A DNA stretch of 64,000 nt from Geobacter sp. (GTDB taxonomy: Bacteria; Desulfobacterota; Desulfuromonadia; Geobacterales; Geobacteraceae): assembly GCA_003490025.1 (NCBI GenBank), contig DNJC01000153.1, forward strand, positions 927 to 64,926, read 5' to 3'. Shown here piece by piece: positions 1 to 8,394 of the stretch. The notes beneath the pieces are model-generated. The model was not told where the DNA came from. It did not search any database and worked only from the letters and a program-made list of their open reading frames with translations. Made by a program: the position numbers and the translations under genes. Position 1 is the stretch's first letter. Every line of letters starts with the position of its first letter.

Positions 1-1340
1 CTCCTGCCGGTCCTCGCCGCGGTGTCGGTGCTCACCGGGTGATACGAGGGGTTGTCCGGCGCGAAACGCAGGCTCTCGTCGTAGGTCGAGTAGAGGCGCA
101 CGGGGCGCTGGGCGGATGCGGACTTGAATTCGCCGGCGCTCGCCCCGGCATGGCACCTGAGGCAGATCTCGTACTCGTAGCGGGCGGCCCCGTTACCGGG
201 GAGGGCGATGCCGTTGATCCCTACCCCCCTCACCCCTCGCAGCGCCCCGTTAATGTTCGGCGCCACGGAGGCAGGCGTCACGTCCGGGGTGGTCGAACCG
301 AGGGGGCCTCCCTGCCACCCGGCCTGGTGCGGGTTGTGGCAGTCGACGCACTGCACGTGCTTTTGGTCGCTGATCAGCGGCAGGGTCTCGTTTGCCTTAT
401 GGATGTTGGGGTAGTTCTGTATCGGATGCGTGAAGGGCCTGGCGAACTGCGTCACGATGTCCGGGGTGGACGCGATGTAGGTCGCCCCCTTGTGGCAGGT
501 CCCGGTGCAGTTGCTCTCCTCCCCGGAAAGCGCGTCCGGCTGGCGCAGCAGGTGCGTGCCGCGCTGGGCGTTGTGGGGGAGATGGCAGTTTATGCAACCG
601 TCGACGGCAACCGGGGAGGATACCTCGGGGACGTATCGGGTCCCCCCGGTGCGGTGCGTGCTGTCCCCGTCGGTCCATCCGGCCTTGTTGTGGCAGTCGA
701 GGCAAAGGGCGTCGTGCTTCACGGAGGTATCCCGCACCAGGAAGTTGCCGTACTGGTTGTTGTGGGGGTCATGGCAGCTGTTGCACTCGACGTAGGTCTC
801 CTCGGCGAGCTTGATCCCCTTCGCCTCCAGTGTCGCCATGTCGTACAGCTCGGTGGAGAGCCCGTAGGTCATGGAGATCGGGTGGCTGGTGGAGAGGTCT
901 TTGCCCAGGTTGGAGTTCTTGCGCGGATCGACGTCGGGCGGGGGCAGCGGCCCGAGGGTCGAGAGCGGGTAATCGCCGACGATTTTCCCAAGCGCTATGG
1001 TGCCGTCGTGGCAGCTGAGGCAAAGGCGCGAAACACCCATAGGCTGCTGCGGGTTTGCCTTTATGGTCGGAGAGGCGTAGGGCGTGTAGATGGAGAGGTT
1101 GGACTTGCGGCTCCAGAGCGGCCCGTCGAAGGTTGCGTGATGGGGCGTGTGGCAGAAGACGCAGACCCGGCTTTCGTCGGTCGCCTTGATGTCGTGGGCG
1201 CCGCCCCCTCCGGTCACGGAGAGGTTGTGCGGCGTATTGGTGACGTGCAGCCCCTGAAGCGAGGCGGATGCCGTCGTCGCCCCGGTTACCAGGGCGGCCA
1301 GCACTACGGCAGTATATGTTCTCAGCTTGCTCGTATTCAT
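1..1340 (-). CDS. Exported multihaem c-type cytochrome (C-terminus beyond window)
   Basis: The reading frame runs leftward and is open to the window edge, so the C-terminus is missing. The ATG at 1338-1340 opens a signal peptide (MNTSKLRTY, then a hydrophobic stretch ending near TTASA). In about 446 visible residues I count seven CXXCH haem sites (CVFCH, CLSCH, CNSCH, CLDCH, CINCH, CVDCH, CLRCH) and one CX3CH (CTGTCH), so at least eight haems. Covalent haem attachment places the protein in the periplasm or outside the outer membrane. It lies 25 nt downstream of an NHL lipoprotein gene and is the last visible gene of a six-gene operon that also encodes an outer-membrane barrel. A role in extracellular electron transfer is inferred from that context. 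The long frame on the opposite strand has no protein-like features and is taken as a GC shadow. Confidence 0.9.
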   Translation of the reverse strand, partial: MNTSKLRTYTAVVLAALVTGATTASASLQGLHVTNTPHNLSVTGGGGAHDIKATDESRVCVFCHTPHHATFDGPLWSRKSNLSIYTPYASPTIKANPQQPMGVSRLCLSCHDGTIALGKIVGDYPLSTLGPLPPPDVDPRKNSNLGKDLSTSHPISMTYGLSTELYDMATLEAKGIKLAEETYVECNSCHDPHNNQYGNFLVRDTSVKHDALCLDCHNKAGWTDGDSTHRTGGTRYVPEVSSPVAVDGCINCHLPHNAQRGTHLLRQPDALSGEESNCTGTCHKGATYIASTPDIVTQFARPFTHPIQNYPNIHKANETLPLISDQKHVQCVDCHNPHQAGWQGGPLGSTTPDVTPASVAPNINGALRGVRGVGINGIALPGNGAARYEYEICLRCHAGASAGEFKSASAQRPVRLYSTYDESLRFAPDNPSYHPVSTDTAARTGR

Positions 1341-1365
1341 GAGGGTACCTGCGGGTAATGCGTGG

Positions 1366-2433
1366 CTATTTGCTGCTGACCGACGGTCTCGTTACCGGTT
1401 CGTCCACCTTGAGGTACTTGAAAACCTGTATCCTGCGGTTGTAGGAGTCGGAAACGTAAATGAAGTCGTTTTTGTCTATGAAGAGCCCCGACGGCATCCA
1501 GAACTGTCCGGCGCCGGCGCCGTGGGATCCGAAATCGAGCAGAACCCTCCCCGCCTGATCGAAGATCTGGACCGCATCGAACATGGCGTCGCAGACGTAG
1601 ATGTGCCCGTCGCTGTCCACCGCGACCCCCTTGGGTTTCGCGAAGCTCCCGGGGGTGTCGCCGGGCTTGCCGATGCTGCTCTTGAAGCGTCCCTGCGGCG
1701 AGAAGATCTGGACCCGAGCGTTGAGCGCGTCGGTCACGTACAGCGCCCCTTCCTTGTCCACCACCAGGTCCGTGGGGTAGTTGAACTGCCCGGGACCGGT
1801 CCCCCGCGTACCGATGCGCATCCGCTCGTTGCCGTTCATGTCGATCACCACCACCTGGTGGCTCGCCGTGTCCGAGACGTAGAGGAGCCGGTTCTGCCTG
1901 TTGAAGGTGATCCCTGTCGGCCTTTCCATCAGAAACTTGCTGAAGCGCTCAAGCTTCTTGCTTTCCAGGCCGTAGCGGTAGACGATCCCGGTCCCCGCGT
2001 CCGTTATGTACAGGTTGTTGCCGTCGTCCTCCGTGACTGCGATAGGGGTGCGAAAGGCGGGGACCTTCCCGGCGCCGATCACGGAGTAAAGCTTCTCGGG
2101 CTGGTCCATGACATGGATCAGGCCGAGACCCACGTCGACGATGAAGACCCTGTCGCGGTCGTCGACAAAGACGCCGTAGGGCTTGCCGAAGCCGGCATTG
2201 GCCTCGCCTGCCACGAAATCCACCACGCGCTGCCAAAACCCCTTGGCGATGCCGAGGTCGCGGTAGTTCCCGATCTCCCTCACCCAGGTGATGCGCGAAG
2301 GCATCGGCAGCGGCGGCCACTGCAGTTCGCGGTCCGGCTGGGGGCCGCGCCGGGTGGCCAGAGATATGTCGCTGCAGCCGGCGAGCGATGTGAGGAAGCA
2401 GCAGCAGGCTATCAACCGGATTATTAGTTTCAT
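1366..2433 (-). CDS. NHL-repeat beta-propeller lipoprotein
   Basis: A 355-residue protein with a lipobox (SLAGC at about residues 16-20), so it is probably a lipid-anchored envelope protein. The rest is built from six NHL-type blades, each with the pattern P-x-G/D-x-x-V-D..., Y-V-x-D, and a hydrophobic end (for example KPKGVAVDSDGHIYVCD and MPSGLFIDKNDFIYVSD). Six blades would close one propeller. NHL propellers are usually protein- or ligand-binding scaffolds, and no catalytic residues are evident. The gene sits between the barrel gene (15 nt upstream) and a multihaem cytochrome (25 nt downstream). An assembly or docking role in the electron conduit is an inference. It is a paralogue of the NHL protein at 5154-6359 in the same operon. 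Confidence 0.9.
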   Translation of the reverse strand: MKLIIRLIACCCFLTSLAGCSDISLATRRGPQPDRELQWPPLPMPSRITWVREIGNYRDLGIAKGFWQRVVDFVAGEANAGFGKPYGVFVDDRDRVFIVDVGLGLIHVMDQPEKLYSVIGAGKVPAFRTPIAVTEDDGNNLYITDAGTGIVYRYGLESKKLERFSKFLMERPTGITFNRQNRLLYVSDTASHQVVVIDMNGNERMRIGTRGTGPGQFNYPTDLVVDKEGALYVTDALNARVQIFSPQGRFKSSIGKPGDTPGSFAKPKGVAVDSDGHIYVCDAMFDAVQIFDQAGRVLLDFGSHGAGAGQFWMPSGLFIDKNDFIYVSDSYNRRIQVFKYLKVDEPVTRPSVSSK

Positions 2434-2448
2434 GACCGCACTCTCACG

Positions 2449-4440
2449 TTAGAAAAACCTCGAAATCCTCATTTGCAGGTGCTGATCGCTGCTCAGGACG
2501 CCGGCAGTGTAGCGGAAGTTCGCCTGCCCTGCCACGGATATCGTCATCCTGCGCAGGGTCCACTGAACCCCGAGGCTCATGGAAAGGTTGTCGGTGACGA
2601 TGGTCCCCCTGCTGTCCATGGCGTTCGCCGTCGCGGTGAGGACGGCGGCGTTCTCCAGCGGCCTGGTGTAGCTTGCCCCTGCCGAGACGATATTCATGGA
2701 ACGCTTGGTGCCGGGACCGTTCACCAGCGGGTTGGTCTCCACCATCACGTAGCGCTCCGAAGCCGTAACGGAGAGCTTCCCCAGGCGGTAGTCGCCGCCG
2801 TAGGTAAGATAGCCGCTCAGCGACTGGTTGCGGTCCTGGTCGGTGGAGGTGCTGCTGTACTCGGTTGAGAACGAGCCGGCCTCGAACCGCCTTTCGGCAC
2901 CCAGCCGGTAGGCATCGGTGGAGGTCAGGTTCACCTGGTCCGCCTCGCCGGAAACCAGCTCCTGGCTCGAGCCGTCCCAGCTCGCGTAGATCCTGTATCT
3001 GTTTTGGAACAGGGAGATGTCCCCCCCCACCCCTTTCGAGCTGTAGGCGTAGGTGATGTGGGTGTTGACCAGATGCTGGTACGAGATCTTCAACTTGTCG
3101 CCGGCATGTATCTCGCTCCCGGCCACCAGAAAGAAGATCTCCGTCTGACTCCCCAACTGCCTGACCTGGTAATCCTTGTTCTCCACGTACGCCAGGGTGC
3201 GGACGGCGGGGTCGGCGTTGCGCACCACGATGGTCGAGGCGACGATCACCGCCTCGTCGAGGATCAGCGGATCGACGGCGCTCGCCGTGTGCGGTTCGTC
3301 CAGGACGCTCAGTTTGTCGTCGGTCAGCTTGTTGGAACTCATCCCGTACTGCTTGCGCCCCTGCAGGTGTATCACGCTCTCGGCCGGGAGAATCTTCTGG
3401 TAGGCAAGGCTGACGGAGCCGGATGCGTTCTGTTCTGTGCCGGTATCGAACTTCCTGCTGGAACCCATGAGATCGAGGCGGGTGGAGAAGCTCTGGAAGA
3501 GCTTGTGCTGCAGCCAGAACCTCGAGCTGTTCTGCTGTTGGGAGCGCCCGGGGGTCTCCTGCCTGCTGAAGCTGTAGTCGAGTCCGGAGGTCAGCGCCTT
3601 GCCGAAGTCCCAGGCGAGGTACTCGCCGATCTCGGCGGAGCGCGACTCGTTGTCCCCCCTCTGGTTGGCGATGCGCCAGCGCGAGTACAGGATGCGATTG
3701 AGCTCCTTCGTTCCGATGTGGAAGGTGTTGTTGAGCGTCGCATCCATGTTCCCGGTCCTGTCGCTCGCCCCCCCGCCCCCCTTTATCGTCCCGGCTTGCC
3801 GGCTGTTGAAGATGGTGAAGTTCGTGTTGCTTATGTCATGGTAGTTGTGGGCGGCGCCGAAGGAATAGGTGTCGCTCACCTGGAGCCTGTCGCTCTCCAG
3901 GCCGTCGGTCTCGCTGCTGGAGCGGCTGAAGTTGAATGCCGCCGGCAGGAATTTGCTGTTCAGCGTGATGCTCATCCCGGTGGTGTCGTTCTTCTGCTGG
4001 TAGCTGGAGGCGAACTCCCTGGGGATGTCGGTGATGTTGGAGGTCAGGAAAAAGTTGACCGGATAAGGGAACCTGTCCAGGAGCACGCCGTTTATGTCGT
4101 AAAGGATCCCGTACCCCTTGGAGAGGCCGGACGACTTCCCCTGGCCGTCGTGCCTCTGCTGGTCGGCCTTCAGGTCGAGCGACACCTGGCCGTGCAGCAG
4201 GCGCGCCCGGTACACGGAGTAATCGATGCTCAGGCGGTAGTCTTCGGTGAGGCCGTTTTGAAAGCTCGAGCCGAGCTGCCCCTCGCTCGCGTCGAAACGG
4301 TACGAGAGATCGACCGACTGCCTGAGGTTGGTCAGCGTGAGCAGGCTCGTCACCTGCGCCGCGGCATCGGTTGCCGCCCCGCCCACAACGAGAGTGGTCG
4401 CGAACAAAAGGGCGGGTGATTTCATCCACTTGCTCGTCAT
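2449..4440 (-). CDS. Outer-membrane beta-barrel protein of a porin-cytochrome conduit
   Basis: 663 residues with a cleavable signal peptide (MTSKWMKSPALLFATT... to AAAQ). The body has alternating hydrophobic/polar residues, many Tyr/Phe and short turns, typical of transmembrane beta-strands. The chain ends in Phe-Phe, the aromatic C-terminal signature recognised by the BAM machinery. No CXXCH is present. Its ATG overlaps the stop of the pentahaem lipoprotein gene (ATGA at 4437-4440), suggesting translational coupling. In known Geobacter porin-cytochrome systems (Omb/Oma/Omc and Ext clusters) a large barrel wraps a periplasmic and a surface cytochrome. By analogy this is the pore of the conduit. 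I cannot assign it to a named Ext or Omb family by eye. Confidence 0.85.
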   Translation of the reverse strand: MTSKWMKSPALLFATTLVVGGAATDAAAQVTSLLTLTNLRQSVDLSYRFDASEGQLGSSFQNGLTEDYRLSIDYSVYRARLLHGQVSLDLKADQQRHDGQGKSSGLSKGYGILYDINGVLLDRFPYPVNFFLTSNITDIPREFASSYQQKNDTTGMSITLNSKFLPAAFNFSRSSSETDGLESDRLQVSDTYSFGAAHNYHDISNTNFTIFNSRQAGTIKGGGGASDRTGNMDATLNNTFHIGTKELNRILYSRWRIANQRGDNESRSAEIGEYLAWDFGKALTSGLDYSFSRQETPGRSQQQNSSRFWLQHKLFQSFSTRLDLMGSSRKFDTGTEQNASGSVSLAYQKILPAESVIHLQGRKQYGMSSNKLTDDKLSVLDEPHTASAVDPLILDEAVIVASTIVVRNADPAVRTLAYVENKDYQVRQLGSQTEIFFLVAGSEIHAGDKLKISYQHLVNTHITYAYSSKGVGGDISLFQNRYRIYASWDGSSQELVSGEADQVNLTSTDAYRLGAERRFEAGSFSTEYSSTSTDQDRNQSLSGYLTYGGDYRLGKLSVTASERYVMVETNPLVNGPGTKRSMNIVSAGASYTRPLENAAVLTATANAMDSRGTIVTDNLSMSLGVQWTLRRMTISVAGQANFRYTAGVLSSDQHLQMRISRFF

Positions 4441-5024
4441 TTCAAGAAGAACGGACTGCTACCGTAGTGCGGGTTGTGGCAGTCGACGCAGATGAGCTTG
4501 CGGTCGGCGACCTTGTCATGCAGGCTCAGGGCCGCCCTCGGCTCCTTGTGGCAGGTGGCGCAGATGAGTTTGGCGCTGGTCTTTAGGAGCGGCCCGTCGG
4601 GCGAGTTGTGCGGAACGTGACAGGCAAGGCAGTCGCCGACGGCAGCGGGCCCGTGTTGGTAGGGCCCCTTGAAAAAGTCCTTGTGGCACATCAGGCAGAG
4701 TTCGTTCAGGGGGCGCATCAGGCCCGAGTCCTTGCTCTTGTCGTGGCAATCGTTGCATTTCTTCTCCCCGTAGGGGCGATGCACCGACTCCTCGGGTTTG
4801 ACGCTGTCGGCAACCGCTTTTTTGCCGGAAAGCTCGTCGCGCAGGTCGGCGAGCTTCTTGTCCGTGTACTCGGTGCAGATCTGCTCGGGAGGAGGAAGGG
4901 TCGGGACACCGTCGAAAACAGTGGAGAGCACCTTGTGCCTGCTGATCGGATCGCACCCCGCCAGGAAAGCGGCGGATATCAACGCCATTGCGGCAATATG
5001 AAATAAAGTTCTCAGCATCTTCAC
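4437..5024 (-). CDS. Pentahaem c-type cytochrome lipoprotein
   Basis: 195 residues. The N-terminus is a lipoprotein signal (…ISAAFLAGCDP, lipobox LAGC). Five CXXCH sites follow: CNDCH, CLMCH, CLACH, CATCH and CVDCH. Spacing is regular in the C-terminal two thirds, and many motifs are followed by H-x-P or K. The protein is small and lipid-anchored, like the cytochromes paired with barrels in Geobacter conduits. The coding region ends by overlapping the start of the barrel gene by 4 nt, which supports equimolar synthesis and a physical complex. Whether it faces the periplasm or the cell surface cannot be told from sequence alone. Confidence 0.9.
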   Translation of the reverse strand: MKMLRTLFHIAAMALISAAFLAGCDPISRHKVLSTVFDGVPTLPPPEQICTEYTDKKLADLRDELSGKKAVADSVKPEESVHRPYGEKKCNDCHDKSKDSGLMRPLNELCLMCHKDFFKGPYQHGPAAVGDCLACHVPHNSPDGPLLKTSAKLICATCHKEPRAALSLHDKVADRKLICVDCHNPHYGSSPFFLK

Positions 5025-5098
5025 CTGTTTCCCGGTGTCGTCATGGCTATCCCCTCCCCGGCTTCCGCCGCGGGGGGGACCGCAGGCCGCAATACCGC

Positions 5099-5135
5099 GC
5101 CCTCCCCGAAGAAAAACGGGGTCGGCCGGGAGGGC
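5099..5135 (-). other. Intra-operon stem-loop
   Basis: Between the NHL lipoprotein gene and the pentahaem gene there is an inverted repeat. The outer arms are GCCCTCCC (5099-5106) and GGGAGGGC (5128-5135), with an inner CCCCG/CGGGG pair around a short A-rich loop. No T-run follows on the coding strand, so it is not a standard intrinsic terminator. It may shield mRNA ends or set the ratio of upstream to downstream products. Confidence 0.4.
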
Positions 5136-5153
5136 GGCATTGCTACTGCAAGG

Positions 5154-6359
5154 CTATTTCGCCGGAGCGGGTGCGGCCTGGGCGGCGCCCCCCTTGCCCT
5201 CCCCGGCCTTGGGCTTCGGCTCCGCCTTCGGCTCCTCGTAGTTTGAGGGCGGAACGGTTCCCTTCAAGTGCCCCAAGCCGTAGAAGGCGACCTTGACGGG
5301 GCCGAACTGGTTGGTCACCACGATGATCTGCTCGAGGATGAAATCCTTGTCGGCGAATTTCTGGAAGTACTCCAGGTTGTCGGTGGAGATGGTCACGCCG
5401 GCGGGGAGGTTCAGGGAACCCTCGACGAACCCGGGGTCGCCGAAGAACATCAACAGGCGCCCCTTGTCGTTGAAGATCTGCACGTTCTGGTGCGACGCGT
5501 CGACGACGTAGATGCGCCCTTCCTTGTCGACCGCGATCCCCCTGGGGCGGCCGAACTCGGAGAAGGCGTCACCCATCTTGCCGAAGGAGAAGACGATGTG
5601 GCCGTCGCGGTCCAGCTTGATGATCTTGCCGCTGCCGACATTGGTCACGTAGAGGTACCCGGCGGAGTCGATGGTCATGTTGGTCGGCATGGAGAGCCCC
5701 TGGACCGTCTCGGTGCTCTTCCCGATGCTCCTGAGCAACTCGCCGCTGCTCCGGTCGATCACCTTGATCTCGTTGTTGGCGTAGTCGAGCGCGTACAGGT
5801 TGACGTCGTCCACGGCCACGTCAACCGGCTTCATGTTCATGTCCTTGCCGTATGCCTTGAGATAGGCGCCGGAGGGGTCGTACATCAGGATTTCCTTCCG
5901 GAACGTGTCGGCGACGAAGAGGTTACCGTCCTTGCTGACGGCCAGGTTGATCGGCTTTCTCATCTTGCCGAGCCCCTTGTTGCCCGGCAGCGACTGAAAG
6001 GCCTGCTGCGCGAGGTCCATGATCAGCACGTCGTTGGCTATGGAGTCGACCACGTAGATCTTCCCCTTTTCCGTGCTGATGCCGTACGGCTTCGATATGA
6101 ACTTGACCGCCTCCTCCTCCACCTGTCCGAAGGAGAAGACGGAGAAGCTTGCCTTCTCCTTGACCACGTCCTTGGAGCCGTTGACCCCCTTCAGATACTG
6201 AACGCGCGGCGGGTTGGGAGCCGGCGGAAAGAATACAGGCTCCGTCGATGAGCTTTTTTTGGTGGCGCAACCGGTAAGACCTACCGCCAGCAGCGCAGCC
6301 ATCAGGAGCATGCTCCGTTTCACATTGCCTGGGACCTTACCAACTAACCTTGAGACCAT
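5154..6359 (-). CDS. NHL-repeat beta-propeller lipoprotein
   Basis: 401 residues. The start at 6359 has AAGGAG about 8 nt upstream. A lipobox (VGLTGC, Cys near residue 31) marks a lipoprotein. Six NHL-like blades follow, such as KPYGISTEKGKIYVVD, KPINLAVSKDGNLFVAD and RPRGIAVDKEGRIYVVD; the last blade is longer and diverged. The C-terminal ~30 residues are a low-complexity Pro/Lys/Ala/Glu tail. It is the second gene of the cytochrome operon, between the ~15-haem cytochrome and the pentahaem lipoprotein. It shares fold and anchor with the NHL protein at 1366-2433 but differs by its long tail and last blade. Function is unproven; a scaffold for cytochromes at the outer membrane is the simplest reading. 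Confidence 0.88.
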   Translation of the reverse strand: MVSRLVGKVPGNVKRSMLLMAALLAVGLTGCATKKSSSTEPVFFPPAPNPPRVQYLKGVNGSKDVVKEKASFSVFSFGQVEEEAVKFISKPYGISTEKGKIYVVDSIANDVLIMDLAQQAFQSLPGNKGLGKMRKPINLAVSKDGNLFVADTFRKEILMYDPSGAYLKAYGKDMNMKPVDVAVDDVNLYALDYANNEIKVIDRSSGELLRSIGKSTETVQGLSMPTNMTIDSAGYLYVTNVGSGKIIKLDRDGHIVFSFGKMGDAFSEFGRPRGIAVDKEGRIYVVDASHQNVQIFNDKGRLLMFFGDPGFVEGSLNLPAGVTISTDNLEYFQKFADKDFILEQIIVVTNQFGPVKVAFYGLGHLKGTVPPSNYEEPKAEPKPKAGEGKGGAAQAAPAPAK

Positions 6360-6475
6360 TTCCTGTTCTCCTTACTGTTTTTTCAACTGCCGATGTGTGG
6401 AATGTACCCTATGAAAAGCCGGCGTTTCCAGCAGCGCCCCCGGGGAATCTGCCCGCGTCGGGGAGCCGGCGGCGA

Positions 6476-7807
6476 TCACTTCGTGTAGACCTGCGGCTTG
6501 TCGCGGTCGTAGGCGAAGGCGCGGTGGCATCCGGGGGCGCAGCTCCCCCCGGTGGAGGTGATCTTGAAGTTGATGGGAATCTTCCAGTCGCCAAAGGACG
6601 CACCTTCGACGTTGATAAGCTTAGGGCCGTTGCTTGCGTGCGGGGCGTGACAGACCCTGCAGGTTCTCCCCTTCCTGAGGTTACTTACATGGAGGTAGTG
6701 CAGGTTCCTGTTACCGTTGCGGAACTTGGTGTAGATGGTGGTGTCCGGGAAGGTGAGGAGGTGCTTTTCGTGGCATTTCAGGCAGACCTGGTAGCTGTCC
6801 GGCTTGTACGGGGCGTACACCGCTTCCGGATACGCGCCGGCCAGCAGACGGAAATGGTCCGAACCGTGGGGGTCGTGACACGCCTTGCATTGTCCCTTCT
6901 GGATCGGGCCGTGCAGGTATTTCTTCCCTTCCAGTTCCTTCTTGATGTTGTGCAGCGGCGGCTTGCCGAGGGTATCGGTGCCGTGGCAGCTCAGGCAGGT
7001 GTTTTGCTCGTCCAGGGCGAGGAGCCCCTTGGCCTTCGAGAAGTGGCTCGAGTGGCAGCTGCTGCATCCCGCCGCCTCGACCAGCGGCTTGTGCGGCACC
7101 TTCAACGCCACCTTCTTCCCCACTCCCTTGTGGCACCCTACGCAGAGGTCGGGCATCTTGTCGTTGAGAAACATCACGACCGAGGAGCCGTGGGCGTTAT
7201 GGCAGGCGGTGCAGGCGTCGTTCTTCACCGGCGGGTGGACCACGGCCGCCGTCTTGAGCAACTCGGCGAAGTCGGCGTGGCACTTGAGACAGAGGTCGCG
7301 GATCGGCGCTTTCAGCAGGGACTTGTTGGCGGAATCGTGGGGGTCATGGCACTCGGTGCAGGAACCGACGGCGGCGGGGCCGTGCATGTACTTCGCGTTG
7401 AGGGACTTGCTGTCGTGACACCCCTTGCAAAGCGGCATCAGGTCGTCGCCGGCGTCGAGCAGGAACCGGCCGCTGGCGCCGTGAGGCTTGTGGCAGTCGA
7501 GGCAGGCGCCCTCCTGAACCGGTGCGTGAACCACCTTCTTCTTCCCGATGCCGTCGTGGCAGCTCTTGCAGAGTTCAGCGCCCTTGGCGACCAGCTCGAA
7601 GCTTTTGCCCCCCTTCACGGGGTGCTCCTTGGCGCGCTGCACATGGCAGCTGGCGCAGTCGCCATCCTTGACCGGCGCATGCATCTGTTTGAATTTGGCG
7701 ATATCGGGGTGGCAGGTCGCGGTTACGCAGTTTTCACCCCTGGCGCTGCCGAAGGGGAAAAGGGCGAGGGCGAGAAGCGCAATGGGGACAAGGGCACGAA
7801 TGTTCAT
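6476..7807 (-). CDS. Exported ~15-haem c-type cytochrome
   Basis: 443 residues from the ATG at 7805-7807 (AGGA about 9 nt upstream). The frame extends upstream to 7864, but that part lacks a ribosome site and would bury the signal peptide (MNIRALVPIALLALALFPFG). There are 13 canonical CXXCH sites: CASCH, CKSCH, CLDCH, CKGCH, CTECH, CLKCH, CTACH, CVGCH, CSSCH, CLSCH, CKACH, CLKCH and CRVCH. A CX4CH (CVTATCH) lies near the N-terminus and a CX3CH (CAPGCH) near the C-terminus, giving up to 15 haems. The first half is a repeated ~40-residue module (cytochrome c7 / doubled-CXXCH type). It is the promoter-proximal gene of the conduit operon. The large haem number suits a wire-like periplasmic or surface role. 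Confidence 0.92.
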   Translation of the reverse strand: MNIRALVPIALLALALFPFGSARGENCVTATCHPDIAKFKQMHAPVKDGDCASCHVQRAKEHPVKGGKSFELVAKGAELCKSCHDGIGKKKVVHAPVQEGACLDCHKPHGASGRFLLDAGDDLMPLCKGCHDSKSLNAKYMHGPAAVGSCTECHDPHDSANKSLLKAPIRDLCLKCHADFAELLKTAAVVHPPVKNDACTACHNAHGSSVVMFLNDKMPDLCVGCHKGVGKKVALKVPHKPLVEAAGCSSCHSSHFSKAKGLLALDEQNTCLSCHGTDTLGKPPLHNIKKELEGKKYLHGPIQKGQCKACHDPHGSDHFRLLAGAYPEAVYAPYKPDSYQVCLKCHEKHLLTFPDTTIYTKFRNGNRNLHYLHVSNLRKGRTCRVCHAPHASNGPKLINVEGASFGDWKIPINFKITSTGGSCAPGCHRAFAYDRDKPQVYTK

Positions 7808-8394
7808 TAATGGCATCCTACCGGAAAGATGAGATGTGTCCTGGCTTTGTCGGGTCCGCATCAAAAATGCAGGTCACCGGTTGCGGAAAAGTCGATACTT
7901 GGTATCCTCTTTGTCGTTGCGCTCAAGGCTGGGCCTCCGAGGAAAGAGAGGCTCCCCCGCTTGCGCGCGTCGCACCCCCCATTTCCCCCCTCCGTCATAT
8001 CCCCGCAAACCACCCGGCACAGGCCGGCATCGGACTGGCGCGATTCACCACCCAGAGCGGGATGGTACCGGCCGCAGAATATGCTTTTCCACAAGAAAAA
8101 GCCAGCAAAATTCTCCAGTTTTTTAGCAGAACCAAGCGAAGTTTTCAATATGAAATGACCCCGTTACGGCAGCTTCCCCGATAGTTCGGCAGGTTAAGGG
8201 AACGCCGCGCCGGCGGCACATCATGCATGAGATTTAATACCGGGGTGTGCTGCGGATGGTCCGGGGCGGGGCGCGGGGAAGCGGCAGACAACGCCAATTG
8301 CCCGGATCGTGAACGGTTCGCTGCGGCCGGCGGGGGAGCGGGGGATCCGGCGGGTGGAATCGGACTTCTACTCCCTCCCGCGCCCTTGATCGGG
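7808..8394. other. Non-coding stretch upstream of the cytochrome operon
   Basis: No convincing gene in either strand. It holds the leader of the leftward cytochrome operon and a candidate promoter near 8120-8148. I looked for a GEMM riboswitch signature here because cytochrome genes in this group often carry one, and found none. Confidence 0.5.
8120..8148 (-). promoter_or_regulatory. Candidate sigma-70 promoter for the cytochrome operon
   Basis: On the minus strand TTGAAA (8143-8148) is separated by 17 nt from TAAAAA (8120-8125). Both boxes are fair matches and the spacing is ideal, but it lies about 310 nt before the first gene, which leaves a long leader. Moderate to low confidence. Confidence 0.3.

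Noticed and set aside
39..7810. Long rightward open frames opposite the cytochrome, barrel and NHL genes
   Set aside because: They lie antisense to genes with clear haem motifs, signal peptides or NHL blades, and show no protein-like features. High GC creates such shadow frames.
7808..8394. A riboswitch in the leader of the cytochrome operon
   Set aside because: Neither the GGCAAACC nor the GACG-AAAGCC blocks were found on the minus strand.
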